Shown: positions 18,984-27,834, counted from the stretch's first letter. The stretch is DNA of 64,000 bases from Acidobacteriaceae bacterium (GCA_027449965.1 DAIDKP010000010.1:1-64000); one strand, 5' to 3'. Numbers and translations: made by a program. Notes: a model not told the origin generated them from the letters alone.

Positions 18984-19760
18984 ATGCAGATCACGCTCAA
19001 TCTCGCCTCGCGCCCCTACACGGATCATCGTCCGATGATCCGTCAGTTGCGGATGGGCATGGCCGTCATGGCTTTGCTGCTGGCTTTGCTCGCACTGGGA
19101 ATGCTCCACTTTCACCAGTCCGCATTACGCATGGAAGCCAGGCGCGCTCGCCTGCAAAGTTCGCTGACACGACTCCAGCAGCAGGAGCTGGCGGATCGCA
19201 CCAGTATGCAGCTTCCCGCCAATGCGCGCGTGCTCACCCAGGCCGACTACCTGAACCACCTCTTCGATGAGAAGTCTTTCTCCTGGACCGAGACCATGGA
19301 AGACATGGAAACGACGCTGCCTGCCGGCGTGCAGGTAACCGCCATTGAACCGGTGCGCGACAAGCAGGGTCGGCTGACGCTTCGTCTTCGCGTGACCGGA
19401 CAACGAGGTCCGGTGGTGGATCTGCTGCGCGCCATGGAGCATTCTCCGCGCTTTGTTCATCCGCGCATTGTGGGAGAAAACGCCACCAGCGAAAATGGAC
19501 CGAACGGTGTGCAGCCGGTGAATGCTCCGCAGTTGGTCAACTTTGATCTGCTGGCTGAGTACAGCCAGGCCACACCTGCTGAACGCAAAGCGGAGATTGC
19601 CGCTCGATTGCATCCCAACGCTCAGCCGACGGTGACCGCAAAGATAACATCCGCGACACAGGCCAGACACTCTGTCGCGACAAAATCTCCGGCAGCAGGA
19701 GCGGTGCGGCTGCATGGCAGACCGATGCAGCCACGGCCGGGAACGGCGGTGCCACGATGA
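18984..19760 (+). CDS. PilN-like inner-membrane alignment protein
   Basis: Begins MQITLNLASRPYTDHR, the short N-terminal PilN motif that binds PilM, then one membrane helix (about 25-47) and a periplasmic coiled coil (ARRARLQSSLTRLQQQEL) leading to a ferredoxin-like domain (about 100-170). Long for PilN (258 residues, usually about 200), with a disordered, basic, Ala/Pro-rich tail from about 190. It overlaps the next gene by 4 nt (ATGA). Confidence 0.8.
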   Translation: MQITLNLASRPYTDHRPMIRQLRMGMAVMALLLALLALGMLHFHQSALRMEARRARLQSSLTRLQQQELADRTSMQLPANARVLTQADYLNHLFDEKSFSWTETMEDMETTLPAGVQVTAIEPVRDKQGRLTLRLRVTGQRGPVVDLLRAMEHSPRFVHPRIVGENATSENGPNGVQPVNAPQLVNFDLLAEYSQATPAERKAEIAARLHPNAQPTVTAKITSATQARHSVATKSPAAGAVRLHGRPMQPRPGTAVPR

Positions 19761-20425
19761 GCACGGCGAACTCCACGAACCCACGCATCCAGGCGGCCCG
19801 CAAGTTTCTTTTCTCCATGCTGGGGCTGCATGTTGTGCTTTTTGCTGCCATGGCGATACTCACCCTCCTGCTCAGTGTGCGCGTGCTGCTGGATTGGAGA
19901 ACCACCAGCGCCAGCAGCCAGGATGAGTTGGCCAGCATTCAGGCACAGATGCGAACGCTGCAAATTCAGCTCAAGCCGCTTCAAGGGCTGGATACGCGCG
20001 TAGTCGCTTCGCGGAAGCAGATCGATCAGTTCTATCTCGATCGCATTCCGCCCAGCTACTCTTCGATTGCCAATGAGCTGGGCACACTTGCCTCGCAGGC
20101 GCCGGTCCGGCTGACTCGCGTGGAGTATTCGCAGGCGCCGGGATCGGTGGACCTGACCGAGATTCGCATGGACGCAGGACTGAGCGGTGATTATCCCTCG
20201 ATCATGCGCTTCATCAACGGTGTGGAGCGCAGCAAGACATTTTTCATCATTCGCGCGATGGCGCTCACCGGTCAGCAGAACGGTCAGGTCGCGCTCCGCT
20301 TGCAGATGTCCACCTGGCTGCGACCGGCGGATGCTGCCGCCAGCGGTCTGCCGCTCGCCCACGACCACCCCACGGATGCGACGACCGGAGCCGCCGACGC
20401 TCCCGCGCAGCAGGAGGGCAACTGA
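19757..20425 (+). CDS. PilO-like inner-membrane alignment protein
   Basis: A 222-residue bitopic protein: membrane helix about 18-42, coiled coil (SIQAQMRTLQIQLKPLQGL), and a periplasmic ferredoxin-like domain (LTRVEYSQAPGSVDLTEIRM, IMRFINGVERSKTFFIIRAM). That plan and its position after PilN make PilO likely, or GspM in secretion systems. PilN and PilO form heterodimers that bridge the motor to the outer ring. Confidence 0.8.
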   Translation: MSTANSTNPRIQAARKFLFSMLGLHVVLFAAMAILTLLLSVRVLLDWRTTSASSQDELASIQAQMRTLQIQLKPLQGLDTRVVASRKQIDQFYLDRIPPSYSSIANELGTLASQAPVRLTRVEYSQAPGSVDLTEIRMDAGLSGDYPSIMRFINGVERSKTFFIIRAMALTGQQNGQVALRLQMSTWLRPADAAASGLPLAHDHPTDATTGAADAPAQQEGN

Positions 20426-20426
20426 G

Positions 20427-21047
20427 ATGGCCGTCAAGCTGGGCACGGAAAACAAGCGCAATGTGGTGATTGCAGCCATCCTGCTCGCGGTGGTCGTTTA
20501 CCTTGGCCTCACTCAGTTGCTGAGCGGTCCACCGCATCCGCAGACGGCTGCGCCTGCACCTGCGGCACCCTCACCCAGCGCTCGAAGAACTCCAAAAACC
20601 GACGCAGCCTCCGGTGAAGACACGGGTGAGGCGCGCAAAGTGCCCACCATGAATCTGGACCCGACGCTGCACCTGGAGCAGCTGGCAGCCAGCGAGTCCA
20701 TCGAATATGCCGGCACCGGGCGCAATATTTTTTCCATGGATTCTGCGCCACCGGTGCGCATCGAGAAGACGCTTGCCTCGGCGCGTCCTGACCCGAGCAG
20801 AGCACCTGTTTACACACCTCCACCCGCGCCGCGTCCACCGGCCATCGACCTGAAGTTCTTTGGCTATTCAGTGGCTAAGAACGGAACGCGGCGAGCGTTT
20901 CTGCTGCATGGAGAAGATATTTTCGATGCCGGGGTGGGTGAGATCGTCGATCATCGTTTCAAGGTAGTCAGCATTACGCCCACTGGAGTGCAGGTGACCG
21001 ATCTGGGCTACAACAACACCGAGACGTTGCCGCTGGAGTCTAACTAG
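20427..21047 (+). CDS. PilP/GspC-like periplasmic linker protein
   Basis: 206 residues: an N-terminal membrane anchor (VVIAAILLAVVVYLGLTQLL), a Pro/Ala-rich linker, and a beta-domain at the end (IDLKFFGYSVAKNGTRRAFL ... GVQVTDLGYNNTETLPL) like the homology region of PilP or GspC that contacts the secretin. The RNIFSM motif is also typical of these proteins. Starts at ATG 20427, one base after the PilO stop. No secretin (PilQ/GspD) gene is in the window. Confidence 0.75.
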   Translation: MAVKLGTENKRNVVIAAILLAVVVYLGLTQLLSGPPHPQTAAPAPAAPSPSARRTPKTDAASGEDTGEARKVPTMNLDPTLHLEQLAASESIEYAGTGRNIFSMDSAPPVRIEKTLASARPDPSRAPVYTPPPAPRPPAIDLKFFGYSVAKNGTRRAFLLHGEDIFDAGVGEIVDHRFKVVSITPTGVQVTDLGYNNTETLPLESN

Positions 21048-21049
21048 GA

Positions 21050-22075
21050 ATGAGGTCTCTTTTTCAGCCCGCGGATGCATCTCACCGCAGGAAGACTGGC
21101 GTGGTTGCGCGCCGACCGCGAGAGGCCGGTTACGTTCTGCTGGCAGTCCTGTTCATGTCTTTCCTGCTGGCGATATCGCTCTCCGTCGCGGCTTCGCGCA
21201 TGGCCTCCGACATCGAGCGCGACCATGAGCGAGAGCTGATCCAGCGTGGATTGCAGTACCAGCGCGCAGTTCAGCTGTATTACCGCAAATTCGGGGCGTA
21301 TCCGCCCACCATCGACGCGCTGGTCAAAACCAACGATGTTCGCTTTCTGCGCAAGCGCTACAAGGATCCCATCACCGGCAAGGATGATTGGGTTCCCATC
21401 CACTTTGGCGAGGCCAAAACACCCATCCTCGGCTTCTTTGGCCAGCCTTTGGCCGGTGCAGGTGCAGGCGGGGCATCCAGCATCGGTGGCGTGGGACCGA
21501 GCGGCGGGAATAGTAATGCTGGTGCTTCCATGGCGAGCGCGGGTAATTCAACATCATCCGGCTTTTCGCTTGGCTCCGGCATGGGCGGCGCAACCAGCGG
21601 ACCGGGCGGTGCAGCAGGCAATGGACCCGGCGGAGCAGCAGGCAGTTCCCCTACCGGCGGCAGTTCCTTCGGCAGCAACTCTCCATCGGACTTTGGCAGC
21701 AGCGGCAGCTCCCAGACCTTTGGCGGAGCGGGCATCATCGGCTTCAAAATCCCGAGCAACAAGCTGGCCATTCTGGAGTTCAAGAAGCAGAAGCACTTCA
21801 ACGAGTGGGAGTTCTACTACGATCCAATGGCGGAGCAGTTTCTTTCCGGCAATGCCGCGCTGGGCCAGCCCATCCCAGCCGCCGGAAGCACCAGTGCAAC
21901 GACCTTCGGTGGCAGTTCCACGTCGGGCGCTGTGCCGGGCGCTGCGGGGTCAAGCGGTTTCGGCTCCAGCCCGTCGTCAGGATTCAGCAGTGGTCCCTCA
22001 TCCACCTTTGGAGGTAGTTCATCGAGCGGATTCGGCGGTAGTTCCTCGCCAACGACACCCTCCCAGCCGCAGTAG
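21050..22075 (+). CDS. GspG-like pseudopilin with Gly/Ser-rich insertions
   Basis: The 341 residues start with a basic leader and a prepilin-like helix (REAGYVLLAVLFMSFLLAIS, 25-44), then the pilin alpha-helix and pilin-like region (YQRAVQLYYRKFGAYPPTID). After about residue 137 comes an 85-residue Gly/Ser-rich stretch. A second short folded segment (IIGFKIPSNKLAILEFKKQK and NEWEFYYDP) matches the C-terminal part of secretion pseudopilins, and a further Gly/Ser tail with GGSS and SSGF repeats ends the protein. Two bp after the previous stop, last gene of the pilus operon. Confidence 0.75.
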   Translation: MRSLFQPADASHRRKTGVVARRPREAGYVLLAVLFMSFLLAISLSVAASRMASDIERDHERELIQRGLQYQRAVQLYYRKFGAYPPTIDALVKTNDVRFLRKRYKDPITGKDDWVPIHFGEAKTPILGFFGQPLAGAGAGGASSIGGVGPSGGNSNAGASMASAGNSTSSGFSLGSGMGGATSGPGGAAGNGPGGAAGSSPTGGSSFGSNSPSDFGSSGSSQTFGGAGIIGFKIPSNKLAILEFKKQKHFNEWEFYYDPMAEQFLSGNAALGQPIPAAGSTSATTFGGSSTSGAVPGAAGSSGFGSSPSSGFSSGPSSTFGGSSSSGFGGSSSPTTPSQPQ

Positions 22076-22095
22076 TTCGCGCTTTCGGCCAAAGC

Positions 22096-22125
22096 AAAAG
22101 CGCCACCGGCTTGGGTGGCGCTTTT
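22096..22125. terminator. strong bidirectional Rho-independent terminator
   Basis: A perfect 12-bp stem AAAAGCGCCACC (22096-22107) / GGTGGCGCTTTT (22114-22125) with a 6-nt loop, followed by GTTT on the plus strand and by a T-rich run on the minus strand. It sits between the convergent pseudopilin and iron-sulfur genes and should end both transcripts. Confidence 0.92.
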
Positions 22126-22178
22126 GTTTCAGAACTGCTGGGGTTTCCCATGGCTCGTTTCCAGCTTAGACGCTGAAC

Positions 22179-22547
22179 TTAGACGCTGAACGAGGAACCG
22201 CAGCCGCATGTGCTCTTCACGTTCGGATTTTCAAACTTGAAACCGGCTGCTTCCAGCGTCTCGACATAATCGACAACGCAGTTGTTCAGGTACATGAGCG
22301 AAGTCGAGTCGATAAAGACCTTCAGTCCGTCATAGGTAAAGACCTTGTCCATCATTCCAGACTGATTTTCAAAGGCCATGGAGTACTGAAAGCCCGAACA
22401 GCCACCCCCTACCACGCCAACGCGAAGACCCGCCGGAATTGGATCCTGAGTCGCCATAATCTCGCGAACTTTAGCGATCGCCGCCGGGGTCATGTTCAGA
22501 GGTTGCGATTTCGTCTCTGGCATCATTGGTTCGATTGCAGTGGCCAT
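22179..22547 (-). CDS. erpA: A-type iron-sulfur cluster carrier (IscA/ErpA)
   Basis: A 122-residue A-type carrier that receives Fe-S clusters and passes them to apo-enzymes. The three ligand cysteines are present: Cys50 (GGGCSGF) and Cys114/Cys116 (STCGCGSSF). ATG 22547 follows GGGAGAACACT; an upstream in-frame ATG at 22610 is less likely. ErpA versus IscA cannot be split by sequence alone, and no other isc genes adjoin. Confidence 0.9.
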   Translation of the reverse strand: MATAIEPMMPETKSQPLNMTPAAIAKVREIMATQDPIPAGLRVGVVGGGCSGFQYSMAFENQSGMMDKVFTYDGLKVFIDSTSLMYLNNCVVDYVETLEAAGFKFENPNVKSTCGCGSSFSV

Positions 22548-22947
22548 AGTGTTCTCCCTTGGATCGGACTTGCCTGCGGCGTCTCGCTTGGAGTTCACGC
22601 CTGTCTTCACTTTATCGCTGTTTTCGGCGCAAAATCAAGAGCATTTTGGTCCGCATTCACTTTATGGGATGCGTCTCCGACACGGGAAGTTTCAATTTCG
22701 CACTTTTCTTCGCCCGCCAGATGCGTGAAACAATCCCGAGATGTCGCCTTCGCGAGTCCTCTGTGACAGCAATCACGGAAAAATCCGTGCAACCCGTGCA
22801 AAGTAAGGCTATAGTGGTAAGCCGGGCGGCACCGGCTGCCTTTGCCGTGCTGGAATTGTGCTGTAAGCTTGCAGATTTTCCAGTGAGCGAAACACGGCAG
22901 TGCAACCGGTTCCGTACCGATCCCCGCGTGGGGCATGGAGGAAGCGT
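22548..22947. other. 400-bp intergenic region with clustered hairpins
   Basis: No gene is supported here. Near its right side lie three consecutive potential hairpins: CACGGA/TCCGTG with an AAAA loop (22774-22789), a weak GGCT/AGCC (22807-22823) and GGCGGC/GCTGCC with an ACCG loop (22825-22840). A TATAGT hexamer is at 22810-22815. This could be a structured leader or regulatory element for the small membrane protein downstream; its identity is unknown. Confidence 0.4.
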
Positions 22948-23223
22948 ATGCACATCATTCCTGTACTGTGGATTGCATGGGGTGTGGTGGCGGTTATAAC
23001 CCTGGCGCTGTATGGCTATCGCACGTCGCTGACGCGCGACGAAGAGGGACAGATCTTTCTGGACGAGGCCTTTGATCACGAAAAGGCGGTTCAGAGCGCA
23101 ATTGTCTCGCGGGTCAATCGCATTGAACCGGTCGTTCGGGTGAGCGTGGCTTTGACCGCGCTGATGACGGCGGCCGTGATTGCCTACTACGCCTGGGATG
23201 CGGCTAAATCACTCTTTGGGTGA
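22948..23223 (+). CDS. small two-helix membrane protein of unknown function
   Basis: 91 residues with two predicted membrane helices (about 5-24 and 68-85) flanking a charged region (SLTRDEEGQIFLDEAFDHEKA). A good Shine-Dalgarno (GGAGGAAGCGT) precedes the ATG at 22948, which rules against the longer in-frame ORF from 22900. I do not recognise the family. It stands alone between convergent neighbours. Confidence 0.75.
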   Translation: MHIIPVLWIAWGVVAVITLALYGYRTSLTRDEEGQIFLDEAFDHEKAVQSAIVSRVNRIEPVVRVSVALTALMTAAVIAYYAWDAAKSLFG

Positions 23224-23294
23224 GCCTGCATCACGAAGTGCAGCAGCGTGAACTACAGATATAGGTCCGCTAAGTGTGGAGGGGCCTTGTGTTG

Positions 23295-23327
23295 GAGCGT
23301 GCTTCCCCCGGAAGAGGATGCACGCTC
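23295..23327. terminator. nested hairpin between convergent genes
   Basis: GAGCGTGC (23295-23302) pairs perfectly with GCACGCTC (23320-23327), enclosing TTCC-ccc-GGAA. It lies directly at the stop of the minus-strand VWFA gene. No T-tract follows on either strand, so it may stabilise 3' ends rather than terminate. Confidence 0.4.
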
Positions 23328-24727
23328 TACTCCACCTGCTGCTGCGCGCGATAGCCGCTGCGATAGATCAGGTCGTACTTGAGCGGATGGTGTTTCTGGT
23401 CCTGAAACTGCATCGGGCGGCCCTCGTCATCCACCAGTTCGACCTGAATCTTCCGATAGGTGCCATCCTGTTTGCTGTTGGTGGGGTGATAGACAATCTC
23501 ATACTTTGAGCGAATGGCCTCGTTGATCGCTCGCACATCGTCCGGCAGTTCGCCCTCGAAGCGCGGCGCGAAAAACATGCCGCCCGTCATACGCGCAAAG
23601 GTCTGCATCTGGTTGTCGGCCTGAAGATAGTTGATATCCGACCGGGCAAAACGCAGACTGCCCTCGACCATTGCGCGCAGAAAGCCGCCAGTCGAGATGG
23701 AAAAAATCGTCACGTTGGGAGTCTCGCGAATCTTCTGCAAAATCTTGTCCAGCGTGACCCGAGAAAACGTATCGCGACCCGAGCTGATGAGCAGAATATA
23801 TTTCTGTCCTTCGATGCGCGTCATGCGATCCAACGCCTCATAGAGAGCGTCAAAGAGGTCGCGCTCCGTAAAGCCCGGAATGGTCAGGTCGCTGATGCCT
23901 TCCAGAAGCTGATTTTTATCCTGCGTAAAGTCGGTCACAATCTGTGTCCGCATGTCATAGGTCATCAGCGCAACATAATCCTGGGGTCGCAACTGCTGCG
24001 CAAAGGCCCAGGCGGCATTCCGCATGTCATAGATGAACTGATAGTTGGTGGAGGCAAATTCAGCCAGGATCAGCGCCGTAATCGGAGCCTCCACGCGCTT
24101 GAAGCGAATGATCTTCTGCGGCTCACCGTCCTCATAGACAACAAAATTGGACGCCTTCAAACTGGGGATGAACTGATGCGTCTTTTGCAGCAGAACGCCG
24201 ATATCAACCGTGACCTCGGGCACCTCGACCTGAAGCGTCAGGTTGCCGAGTCCGGGCGGATTCCTGACAACCGGCGCAGGAGGCGGCGGTGGTGGCTCAT
24301 CTTCCGCTTTGCGCTTGAGCCGGGGCACCACGATACCATTGGCTTCGCTGTCCGGGCCGGAGTCATCGTCCGGTGCCGACGGCTGCGCTGCGGGATGCGT
24401 CAGCGTGGGCGTGGCGTGGGATGCGGAGCTTTGCCCCGCCGGAGATGGCTGCGCGGCAGTATCCGTCTGCGAGGCGGGCGATGGCTGGCTATCTGGAGTT
24501 GGCTCGGAATCTTCCGGATGCTGCTTGCGCTTCAACACCGGCCCACCGTTGTCCGGCTGCTGCCCTGCATCAGAAGCGCTGGAGCCGGACGCTGCGTTTT
24601 GAGGCGCGCCGTCAGGCTCCAGCGCAAAGGTCGCCGTTTGACAAGCAGCCCAGGGAACACCGTTGCTGCCAACAGCACCGGCCAGCAGCACCGCAATCAT
24701 CAAGCCTTTTCCTGTCGAGCGAATCAC
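23327..24727 (-). CDS. VWFA-related acidobacterial secreted protein
   Basis: About 466 residues. The GTG at 24727 (GGAG about 9 nt upstream) gives a normal signal peptide (VIRSTGKGLMIAVLLAGAVG); an ATG at 24700 is the alternative. A roughly 110-residue Pro/Ser/Gln-rich linker leads to the VWFA-related domain (about 160-460), with LKASNFVVYEDGEPQKIIRF, YVALMTYDMRTQIVTDFT, and YILLISSGRDTFS. This family is expanded in Acidobacteriota and its role is unknown. The longer ORF reaching 25222 overlaps the divergent peptidase and is not used. Confidence 0.82.
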   Translation of the reverse strand: MIRSTGKGLMIAVLLAGAVGSNGVPWAACQTATFALEPDGAPQNAASGSSASDAGQQPDNGGPVLKRKQHPEDSEPTPDSQPSPASQTDTAAQPSPAGQSSASHATPTLTHPAAQPSAPDDDSGPDSEANGIVVPRLKRKAEDEPPPPPPAPVVRNPPGLGNLTLQVEVPEVTVDIGVLLQKTHQFIPSLKASNFVVYEDGEPQKIIRFKRVEAPITALILAEFASTNYQFIYDMRNAAWAFAQQLRPQDYVALMTYDMRTQIVTDFTQDKNQLLEGISDLTIPGFTERDLFDALYEALDRMTRIEGQKYILLISSGRDTFSRVTLDKILQKIRETPNVTIFSISTGGFLRAMVEGSLRFARSDINYLQADNQMQTFARMTGGMFFAPRFEGELPDDVRAINEAIRSKYEIVYHPTNSKQDGTYRKIQVELVDDEGRPMQFQDQKHHPLKYDLIYRSGYRAQQQVE

Positions 24728-24833
24728 TGAGAATGCTCCGTCCGCAGAGTTCGAGCAGGCCTTTCCAGCCACCAAGATCACAAAAGCGCGCTTCGGTCGG
24801 CGAAAAGCCGTCCTGCCGTCTACAGTAGTAGAC

Positions 24834-26723
24834 GTGAGTACTTTTGTGAAGGCAAATTTTGGCGTGGTTTCAACCGGACGCAAACGCAAGCGCATCTTTG
24901 CCAGCCTTGCAATCGGCTTGAGTGCGCTCGTAGCCACGACCAGTGCACCGGCTCGATCCATGCCGAAATCCGACGCAGCATCCACGCCTGTCTCGAACTT
25001 GACGCAAACTCCACCGCCATCCACCGTGGGTGTTTTTCCGCTCGACGATGTGCATCGCGGACTGATGGGCACAGCCTGGACGGTCTTTGAAGGCACACAG
25101 CCGGAGCCAATGCAGGTGGAGATTCTGGGTGTTCTGCGAGGCGCGCGCGGACCGGGGCGCGACCTCATTCTGGGCCGTCTGGTGGGCAAGAAACCGGAGT
25201 ACACGGGCGTTGTGGCCGGCATGAGCGGCAGTCCCGTCTATATTGACGGCAAGCTGCTCGGCGCGTTGTCCTACCGCATTGGCCAGTTCAGCAAGGAACC
25301 CATTGCCGGCATCACTCCAATCGAGCAGATGCTGGAGGTGCGCAACCTGACGCCGCTTCCCATCCAGGCGGAAAATTCGTCGGCGATGGCAGAAGACTCA
25401 CTCGACAACGCTCCCATGCAGGCCATGGAAACGCCCCTGCTGATGAGTGGCTTCTCTGCCGAAGCAGTTCAACTGTGGCGGAAACGCATGGCGGGTACGG
25501 GCCTGGAACAGATTGCCGCTGGAGGTCCGCTTGGATCAGGAGGCGCTGCGGCTGAGAAATCCTCTCCAGTTCTGCCTGGCTCCGCCGTCAGTCTCCTGCT
25601 GGTCCGCGGAGACATGGAGATTGCCGCCACCTGCACCGTCACCTATGTCGATCCGCATCGGCTGCTGGCCTGCGGTCACCCGATCTTCCAGTCGGGAGAA
25701 ATCTCGGTCCCGATGACGCGCGCTGAGGTGGTCGCCACCCTGCCGTCGCCGTTGAACGCCTTCAAGATCATCAACACAGGCGCAACCATCGGAGCTTTCA
25801 CCGAGGATCGCGATGCGGCCATCTCCGGCGTGCTCGGCGCAAGTGCCCGAATGATTCCGCTGGCCATGACTGTCTCCTCGGGAGCACACACGGTCACCCA
25901 TCATGTGGAGATTCTGAATCTGCCCACCATGACGGCTTCAGCGCTGCTGGTCTCGGTCTATCAGATGCTGCTTCAGACCAACCTGAGCACGGCGCAGACC
26001 ACCTATCACGTAACCGGATTGATTCATCTGGCTGGATTGCCCCCCGTACCTGTGGACGCATGGGGCGCGCCTGCCATCACCATGGCTCCGCAACTTGCCG
26101 CGGCCATTGGCGTCGGCAGCGTCTTTGACCAGCTCTATGCCAGCCCGCTCCGCAACGCAGCCAGCAACGCGATTCAAAGCATCGACCTGCATGTGGACGC
26201 ATTGGCGGGGAACCGCACCACTACGCTGGACAGCGTTCGGCTGCTCTCCTCCGGCATCGTCCATGCCGGAGACACGGTGACGCTGGAAGCGACGATCCAC
26301 CGTTGGCAACAGCCAGCGCATACCATGCAACTTTCTGCCAGGATCCCAGCCAATCTGCCTCCTGGAACGCTTCGCCTGCTGGTGAGCAATGGTGCTACGC
26401 TCGACCGCACGCTCGACGCCACCGCTCCCGGCAAGGAACAGGGCGGCTTTGCGGCAACCGTGGCTCGTCTGCGTGTGCGCCACCCCGCCGACAGACTCTA
26501 TCTAAGCCTGCTGCTGCCTGAAGCAGAGGCCTCGATGGAAGGTCAGATTCTGGATTCTATTCCACTTTCTCTGGCCAACGCGTTGGAGCCAATGCACCAA
26601 AGATCCGCTGCCGGGCTGCAGGGAGAATCCCTGGACCTGGCCACCAGCAAACCCGTCGATGGGGTGCTCACTGGATATCAGACTATTCCCGTGCACGTGG
26701 AAGCCGGCGGCGGGTTACACTAG
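24834..26723 (+). CDS. SpoIVB-type (S55) peptidase domain protein, secreted
   Basis: About 629 residues with a signal peptide (KRKRIFASLAIGLSALVATTS). Two S55-like motifs are visible: GMSGSPVY with candidate nucleophile Ser131, followed by GKLLGALSY and GITPIEQML, then CGHPIFQSGEIS with His282. In Bacillus SpoIVB the His precedes the Ser; here the order is the reverse. The rest (about 350-629) is beta-rich and unassigned. The start is uncertain: GTG 24834 is used; GTG 24846 is equally possible, and TTG 24663 would overlap the divergent gene. Sporulation is not implied. Confidence 0.78.
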   Translation: MSTFVKANFGVVSTGRKRKRIFASLAIGLSALVATTSAPARSMPKSDAASTPVSNLTQTPPPSTVGVFPLDDVHRGLMGTAWTVFEGTQPEPMQVEILGVLRGARGPGRDLILGRLVGKKPEYTGVVAGMSGSPVYIDGKLLGALSYRIGQFSKEPIAGITPIEQMLEVRNLTPLPIQAENSSAMAEDSLDNAPMQAMETPLLMSGFSAEAVQLWRKRMAGTGLEQIAAGGPLGSGGAAAEKSSPVLPGSAVSLLLVRGDMEIAATCTVTYVDPHRLLACGHPIFQSGEISVPMTRAEVVATLPSPLNAFKIINTGATIGAFTEDRDAAISGVLGASARMIPLAMTVSSGAHTVTHHVEILNLPTMTASALLVSVYQMLLQTNLSTAQTTYHVTGLIHLAGLPPVPVDAWGAPAITMAPQLAAAIGVGSVFDQLYASPLRNAASNAIQSIDLHVDALAGNRTTTLDSVRLLSSGIVHAGDTVTLEATIHRWQQPAHTMQLSARIPANLPPGTLRLLVSNGATLDRTLDATAPGKEQGGFAATVARLRVRHPADRLYLSLLLPEAEASMEGQILDSIPLSLANALEPMHQRSAAGLQGESLDLATSKPVDGVLTGYQTIPVHVEAGGGLH

Positions 26724-26826
26724 GACGAGTTGAGTTACGGCTGCAACCCACCGGGCAATCCCTCCACCCCGTTCCAGCAGCCGCTTCTTTTTGGGTATTT
26801 TTTTCGAGGCTTATCGGGGAATTGCG

Positions 26827-27834
26827 ATGAAACAAATTCAAGGACTTGCAGCCCACGCCGCTGGCGCGGAGCTGTTAACGTTTCGCTACAATCCGGGCGA
26901 ACTGAGGGCGCAGGAAGTGGAGATACAAATCTCACACTGCGGTGTCTGTCACAGCGATCTGCACCTGATCGCCAACGACTGGGGCATCAGCCAGTTCCCG
27001 TTCATTCCTGGCCACGAGATCATTGGGAAGGTGACCGCCGTCGGCTCTGAGGTCAAGTCCATTTCCGTGGGCCAGCGCGTCGGCGTCGGCTGGCAGTCCA
27101 ACTCCTGCGGACTGTGCGAGTGGTGCACCCAGGGGATGGAGAATCTGTGCCCTTCCGCCGAGGCAACCTGCGTCCATCGTCACGGTGGTTATGCCGATGC
27201 GGTCCGCGTGAATGCTCGCTTTGCCGTGCCGGTTCCAGACGCGCTGGCCAGCGAAAACGCCGCCCCGCTGCTCTGTGGCGGCATCACCGTCTACAATCCG
27301 CTGCGCATCCACGGCATCAATCCCTCTTCCCGCGTCGGCATCGTCGGCATCGGTGGTCTGGGACACATCGCGTTGCAGTTCGCACGGGTTTTTGGGGCCG
27401 AAGTCACGGCCTTTTCCACCTCCGCAGCCAAGGAAGACGAGGCGCGCGCGCTGGGTGCTCACCACTTCGTAAACACCCGCGAAACCAAGGCCATGCGTGA
27501 AGTTGCCGGACGCTTCGACTTCATCCTGAGCACCATCAACGCCGATCAGGACTGGATGAGCTACGTCCACGCCCTGCGACCGACCGGAACGCTTTGTTTT
27601 GTCGGTGTGCCCCCCTCGCCGGTCACCGTTCATGCCTTTCCGCTGATCTCCGGCGTGCGCACCATCACGGGCAGCCCCATCGGCAGTCCGCATCGGCTGC
27701 GAGAGATGCTGGATGTAGCTGCGCGACACGGCGTCAAGGCCCAGACCGAGTCGTTTCCCATGCATAAGGCCAACGAGGCTCTTGAAAAGGTGAAGAAAAA
27801 CAAGGTGCGATATCGCGCCGTGCTGACAAACTGA
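26827..27834 (+). CDS. zinc-dependent alcohol dehydrogenase (CAD/YahK-like)
   Basis: A 335-residue medium-chain dehydrogenase/reductase. Catalytic zinc ligands are in HCGVCHSDLHLI and GHEIIGKV; the structural zinc site is CGLCEWCTQGMENLC; the nucleotide fold shows VGIVGIGGLGHIALQ. This pattern fits NADP-dependent aldehyde reductases of the cinnamyl-alcohol/YahK type acting on broad aldehydes. The start at 26827 (GGGGAA upstream) is preferred to 26791. Substrate not deducible. Confidence 0.9.
   Translation: MKQIQGLAAHAAGAELLTFRYNPGELRAQEVEIQISHCGVCHSDLHLIANDWGISQFPFIPGHEIIGKVTAVGSEVKSISVGQRVGVGWQSNSCGLCEWCTQGMENLCPSAEATCVHRHGGYADAVRVNARFAVPVPDALASENAAPLLCGGITVYNPLRIHGINPSSRVGIVGIGGLGHIALQFARVFGAEVTAFSTSAAKEDEARALGAHHFVNTRETKAMREVAGRFDFILSTINADQDWMSYVHALRPTGTLCFVGVPPSPVTVHAFPLISGVRTITGSPIGSPHRLREMLDVAARHGVKAQTESFPMHKANEALEKVKKNKVRYRAVLTN

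Noticed and set aside
22770-22845. Firm call of a c-di-GMP-I riboswitch
   Set aside because: Only loose resemblance; the core GGGACGCAAAGCC block is not present in full.
24728-25222. N-terminal extension of the minus-strand VWFA gene to 25222
   Set aside because: It is antisense to the S55 peptidase; the signal peptide begins near 24727, so the extra 165 residues are not coding.
24834-26723. Evidence for sporulation from the SpoIVB-like peptidase
   Set aside because: S55-domain proteins occur in non-sporulating bacteria, and no other sporulation gene is in the window.
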